From Bifidobacterium breve (GTDB lineage Bacteria > Actinomycetota > Actinomycetes > Mycobacteriales > Mycobacteriaceae), in contig CAMCWJ010000038.1 of NCBI GenBank assembly GCA_945882475.1, positions 1 to 14,194 on the forward strand: DNA of 14,194 nt, in the 5' to 3' direction. Made by a program: the position numbers and the translations under genes. The notes under the pieces were generated by a model, which saw only the letters and a program-made list of their open reading frames with translations, was not told the origin of the DNA and made no database searches. Shown here in pieces: positions 11,364 through 14,194 of this stretch (the stretch's first letter is position 1; each line of letters begins with the position of its first letter).

Positions 11364-13481
11364 ATGCCGATTCGGTGGCCGCTCGCGGCGCGCGACGCTC
11401 TGGAGCAGATCGCCGAACTGCTCGACACGACCCCCACCGCCGGACTGGCCCTGATCGGGCCGGACGGGGTCGGCAAGACGACGCTGGCCATCGCGGCCGC
11501 CGAACGACTGGGCCGAGGTGACCCGGTGGTGGTGATCGGCACCGACGCCCGGTCCTCGGTGCCGTTCGGGGCCTTCGGCGCTCTTGTCGAGGTCACCGAA
11601 GTCGGCAAGCCGGCGGCGATGATCACATCGGCGATGGATTCGCTTCTGGCACATGCCAATACCGCTCCGATAGTCGTCGACGATGCACACCTGCTCGATC
11701 CGCTCTCGGCTGCTCTGATCTACCAGCTGGCCCGGTCCGGCTCAGTCACACTGATCGTCACCGTGCGTTCGGTGCTCGCCGCACCCGAGGCGGTCACCGC
11801 GCTGTGGCGAGACGGCCTCCTCGGCCGATTCGATGTCATCGGCCTCGACGGCGCCGAGACCGCTGCGGTAGTTTCCGCCGCCGGCGGGGCCGACGCCGCG
11901 GCGCTCTACCGCCGCAGTGCGGGCAACCCGTTGCAGCTGCGGATGCTGCTGACGACCGGCGGCACCGAGGAAACCCTGCCGGGGGCGGTCGACGACTACC
12001 TGGCCGGCCTCGCCGAGCCGGTCCGGGCGGTGCTGGGTTATCTGCGCGCCTTCGAGCCGCTGCCGCGGACCGATCTGGTGGCCCTCGCCGGTGCGGCCGC
12101 GGTCGATGCCGCCGTCGACGCCGGGGCGGTCCGCCTGCACGGCGACGACGTCTACTGCGGCCACCCGGTCTATCTGGAACGGCTCGGTGCCGGTTCCGAC
12201 CGGACTTCAGACCGCCGACACTGCGCGGCGGTGGCCGCGCAACTGGCCACCAGGGACTGCCCGACGCCCGGTGAACGGCTGGCCCGCACGCTGCTCACCC
12301 TCGACAGCGACACCCCCGATGACGCCGAAGCACTGGTCGCCGGCGCCCAGGAGGCATTGCGGCTGGGCGACCTGAGCCTGGCCGAGCGGCTCGCCGGAGC
12401 AGCCCTGGCCGACGCCGACCGCTTCGACGCGCGGCTGGCGTTGAGCTATGCGCTGGCCTGGCAGGGCCGCGGCCGGGAGGCCGAGGCGGTGCTGGCCGCC
12501 GCCGACGCCGCTGGTCTCACCGAGGAGCAGACGATGGCATTGGCCCTGCCCCGGGCGGCCAACCAGTTCTGGATGCTCTCCGAGCCCGAACGCGCGACCG
12601 CCTACCTGCAGACCGTGCGCAGCCGGGTCGGCACGGCCGCGAGCCAAAGCACCCTGGACGCGCTGTCGGCGACCTTCGCGATGAACGCGGGCAATGTGCG
12701 CAGGGCAACCGAACTCGCCGACGACGTGCTGGCGCGACCCGACCTTCCGGACATGGCGGTGGCGTGGGCGGCCAGTGCGGCGGCGCTGTCCGCGGCGCGG
12801 ATGGGCCGCTTCGATGACGTGGCAGCGTTGGCGGCGCGGGCCCAGGCGTCCGAACATCCGGGACTGTTGCGGTTCACCGTGGGGATGGCCGAGATCACCG
12901 CGCTGCTGATGGCCGAACGGGCCGACGATGCCTGGCAGGCCGCCCGGCGGTTCACCGATTTCGCCGAACTGGCACAACCCGGCCGGGCAATCGGCGAGGT
13001 GCTGCTGGCACAGGTCCTGCTGGCCCGCGGCGATGCGGCCGCCGCGGCGGATCTGCTCAGGCCGGCCAGCGCCATCCTCGAGCGGACCGGTTACTCCTGG
13101 GGCCCGCTGGCCCTGACCTATCTGGCGACCGCACTGGCCTTCCAGGGCGAGGTGGCCGAGTCGGCAAAAGCGTTGAGCCGGGCGCAATCCCGGCACGGCA
13201 CCAAGTCGGCGTTGTTCGCACCCGAACTGGGCATCGCCCGGGCCTGGCGGCTCAACACCATCGGCGACCGGCCCGCCGCGATCACCGCGGCCCGCGACGC
13301 CGCCCGGGCGGCCGGGCGGACCGGGCAGTTTGCGATCGCGGTTCGCTGCTGGCATGAGGCGGCGCGCCTGGGCGACCGGCGGGCCGCCGACGGATTGGCC
13401 GAGATCGCCGATCGGGCGGACTGCGCGTTCACCCGGTCGGCATTGGAGCACGCCCGCACCCTCGTCGGCGGTAGCGACTAG
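11364..13481 (+). CDS. STAND/LuxR-family-like P-loop ATPase with TPR-like repeats and no HTH domain
   Basis: A 705-residue soluble protein resembling the ATPase and repeat portion of MalT/LuxR-family (STAND-type) regulators. The Walker A motif is GPDGVGKTT (32-40), Walker B IVVDDAHLLD (103-112), sensor-1-like LIVTVR (130-135) and the AAA_16/LuxR-type GNPLQLRML (188-196). A possible winged-helix region follows (about 205-290), and the rest is Ala-rich helical pairs of TPR character, such as EALRLGDLSLAERLAGAAL and ALAFQGEVAESAKALSRAQS. It stops at HARTLVGGSD, the point where the family normally continues into a LuxR HTH, and none is visible. By position and orientation (divergent from the LOG gene, beside dapE) it corresponds to Rv1204c, though longer than I recall. 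Function and ligand are unknown. The ATG is supported by a leaderless -10. The stop abuts the dapE stop. Confidence 0.82.
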   Translation: MPIRWPLAARDALEQIAELLDTTPTAGLALIGPDGVGKTTLAIAAAERLGRGDPVVVIGTDARSSVPFGAFGALVEVTEVGKPAAMITSAMDSLLAHANTAPIVVDDAHLLDPLSAALIYQLARSGSVTLIVTVRSVLAAPEAVTALWRDGLLGRFDVIGLDGAETAAVVSAAGGADAAALYRRSAGNPLQLRMLLTTGGTEETLPGAVDDYLAGLAEPVRAVLGYLRAFEPLPRTDLVALAGAAAVDAAVDAGAVRLHGDDVYCGHPVYLERLGAGSDRTSDRRHCAAVAAQLATRDCPTPGERLARTLLTLDSDTPDDAEALVAGAQEALRLGDLSLAERLAGAALADADRFDARLALSYALAWQGRGREAEAVLAAADAAGLTEEQTMALALPRAANQFWMLSEPERATAYLQTVRSRVGTAASQSTLDALSATFAMNAGNVRRATELADDVLARPDLPDMAVAWAASAAALSAARMGRFDDVAALAARAQASEHPGLLRFTVGMAEITALLMAERADDAWQAARRFTDFAELAQPGRAIGEVLLAQVLLARGDAAAAADLLRPASAILERTGYSWGPLALTYLATALAFQGEVAESAKALSRAQSRHGTKSALFAPELGIARAWRLNTIGDRPAAITAARDAARAAGRTGQFAIAVRCWHEAARLGDRRAADGLAEIADRADCAFTRSALEHARTLVGGSD

Positions 13482-14194
13482 TCAGCCGCCCAGCAGGTAC
13501 CGGTGAAGGGTGGCGGTCACCGCGGCGATCTGGGCGAGGGCAACCCGTTCGTCGCGGCGATGGGCCAGGTTCGGATCACCCGGCCCGAAGTTGACCGCAG
13601 GGATGCCCAGGGCGGCAAACCGCGCCACGTCGGTCCAGCCGTACTTGGCCCGCACCAGACCATCGGCAGCGTCCACCAGAGCGGCGGCGGCCGGGTGGTG
13701 CAGGCCGGGCAGGGCCCCGGCGGCGACATCGGTCTGCTCGAGGTCGACATCGAGTCCGGCGAACACCTCCCGGACGTGGTCCAGTGCGGCCTGCGGCGTG
13801 CGGTCCGGCGCGAACCGAAAGTTGACGGTCACCGCCGCAGCGTCGGGGATCACGTTGCCGGCCACACCACCGTCGATGCGCACCGCAGACAACCCCTCGC
13901 GGTAGGTGCAGCCGTCGATGTCCACGACCCGACCCTGGTAGCCGGAGAGGCGTTCCAGCACGGCGCTGAGTCGGTGAATTGCGTTGTCCCCCAGCCATGA
14001 TCGCGCGGAATGGGCCCTGGTACCGGTTGCTGAGACCACCGCTCGCAAGGTGCCCTGACAACCGGCTTCGATATAGCCACCGGAGGGCTCGCCCAGGATC
14101 GCGACGTCGCCGCGCAGCCAGTCGGGCAGCTCGCGCTCGATGCGGCCGAGTCCGGTGGCGGCCGACTCGATCTCCTCGCAGTCGTAGAGGATCA
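13482..14194 (-). CDS. dapE: Succinyl-diaminopimelate desuccinylase, C-terminal part (start beyond window)
   Basis: The last 236 residues of an M20-family metallopeptidase, actinobacterial DapE type (Rv1202). It removes succinate from N-succinyl-LL-diaminopimelate, supplying meso-DAP for peptidoglycan and lysine. The frame enters at 14194, reading ILYDCEE, which contains the catalytic and metal-bridging Glu-Glu pair. Then come the metal ligand Glu in LGEPSGGYIEAGCQGTLR and the dimerisation-domain motif GTRAHSARSWLGDNAIH. Near the end is VNFGPGDPNLAHRRDERV, whose His is the last zinc ligand. The first roughly third of the protein, with the other ligands, lies outside the window to the right. 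The stop TGA (13482-13484) directly follows the stop of the opposing ATPase gene with no base between. An internal ATG-started open frame from 14048 is not the true start. Confidence 0.95.
   Translation of the reverse strand, partial: ILYDCEEIESAATGLGRIERELPDWLRGDVAILGEPSGGYIEAGCQGTLRAVVSATGTRAHSARSWLGDNAIHRLSAVLERLSGYQGRVVDIDGCTYREGLSAVRIDGGVAGNVIPDAAAVTVNFRFAPDRTPQAALDHVREVFAGLDVDLEQTDVAAGALPGLHHPAAAALVDAADGLVRAKYGWTDVARFAALGIPAVNFGPGDPNLAHRRDERVALAQIAAVTATLHRYLLGG

Noticed and set aside
12207..13451. A 414-codon minus-strand open frame opposite the large ATPase gene
   Set aside because: Its translation is Gly/Arg/Gln-rich with no recognisable motif, and the plus-strand ATPase has intact motifs in the same interval.
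13482..14048. dapE starting at an internal codon near 14048
   Set aside because: The frame stays open to the window edge and encodes further conserved DapE motifs (CEE, GEPSGG), so the true start lies outside.
1..14194. Mobile elements, CRISPR arrays, tRNA or rRNA genes
   Set aside because: No transposase or integrase motif, spaced repeat array, cloverleaf or rRNA-like sequence was seen; the window is a continuous conserved chromosomal block.

Overview
The window comes from the chromosome of a high-GC actinobacterium, almost certainly a mycobacterium (probably Mycolicibacterium-like). Gene content and order match, in inverted orientation, the Mycobacterium tuberculosis stretch from dapE (Rv1202) through Rv1204c, Rv1205, folP2, gpgS, Rv1209, tagA, Rv1211, glgA/glgM and glgC to Rv1220c, sigE, rseA, htrA, tatB and mrp. 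These assignments come from recognising the protein sequences; no database search was run. There are 15 protein genes, the first (mrp) and last (dapE) cut by the window edges. I see no tRNA, rRNA, insertion sequence, phage gene or CRISPR array.

Left part (1-3757): the 3' end of mrp runs into tatB. On the minus strand, sigE, rseA, htrA and tatB form the envelope-stress block: an ECF sigma factor, its cytosolic zinc-type anti-sigma factor, a membrane-anchored HtrA/DegP serine protease and a Tat translocase subunit. A strong hairpin lies between sigE and rseA.

Middle (3758-7744): a 214-bp divergent region separates sigE from an O-methyltransferase gene, which is followed by a four-helix DUF4126 membrane protein. 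The ADP-glucose genes glgC (minus) and glgA/glgM (plus) are divergent. Both divergent regions carry the same 11-bp-period direct repeat (CTCAGC, 4-bp spacer, CTCAGCG), arranged like an OmpR-family response-regulator box. It is a candidate MprA-type site that would link alpha-glucan synthesis to the SigE stress circuit.

Right part (7746-14194): a tight minus-strand operon (LOG-family phosphoribohydrolase, folP2, gpgS, a membrane-anchored DivIVA-like protein, tagA) has three identical GTGA stop/start overlaps and is followed by a separately promoted DUF3117 gene. fadD6, which lies between Rv1205 and folP2 in M. tuberculosis, is absent. Divergent from the operon is a 705-residue P-loop ATPase with a TPR-like tail and no visible DNA-binding domain. 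It ends directly against dapE.

Expression signals stand out. Four operon-head genes have a TANNNT hexamer exactly 7 nt before the start codon and a fifth has one 8 nt before, the signature of mycobacterial leaderless mRNAs. All four convergent gene pairs touch or nearly touch, leaving no room for separate terminators. No clear new multi-gene defence or biosynthetic system is visible. The least understood parts are the ATPase/LOG divergon, the shared direct repeat, the divergent FolP2 and the 5'-terminal hairpin before DUF3117.
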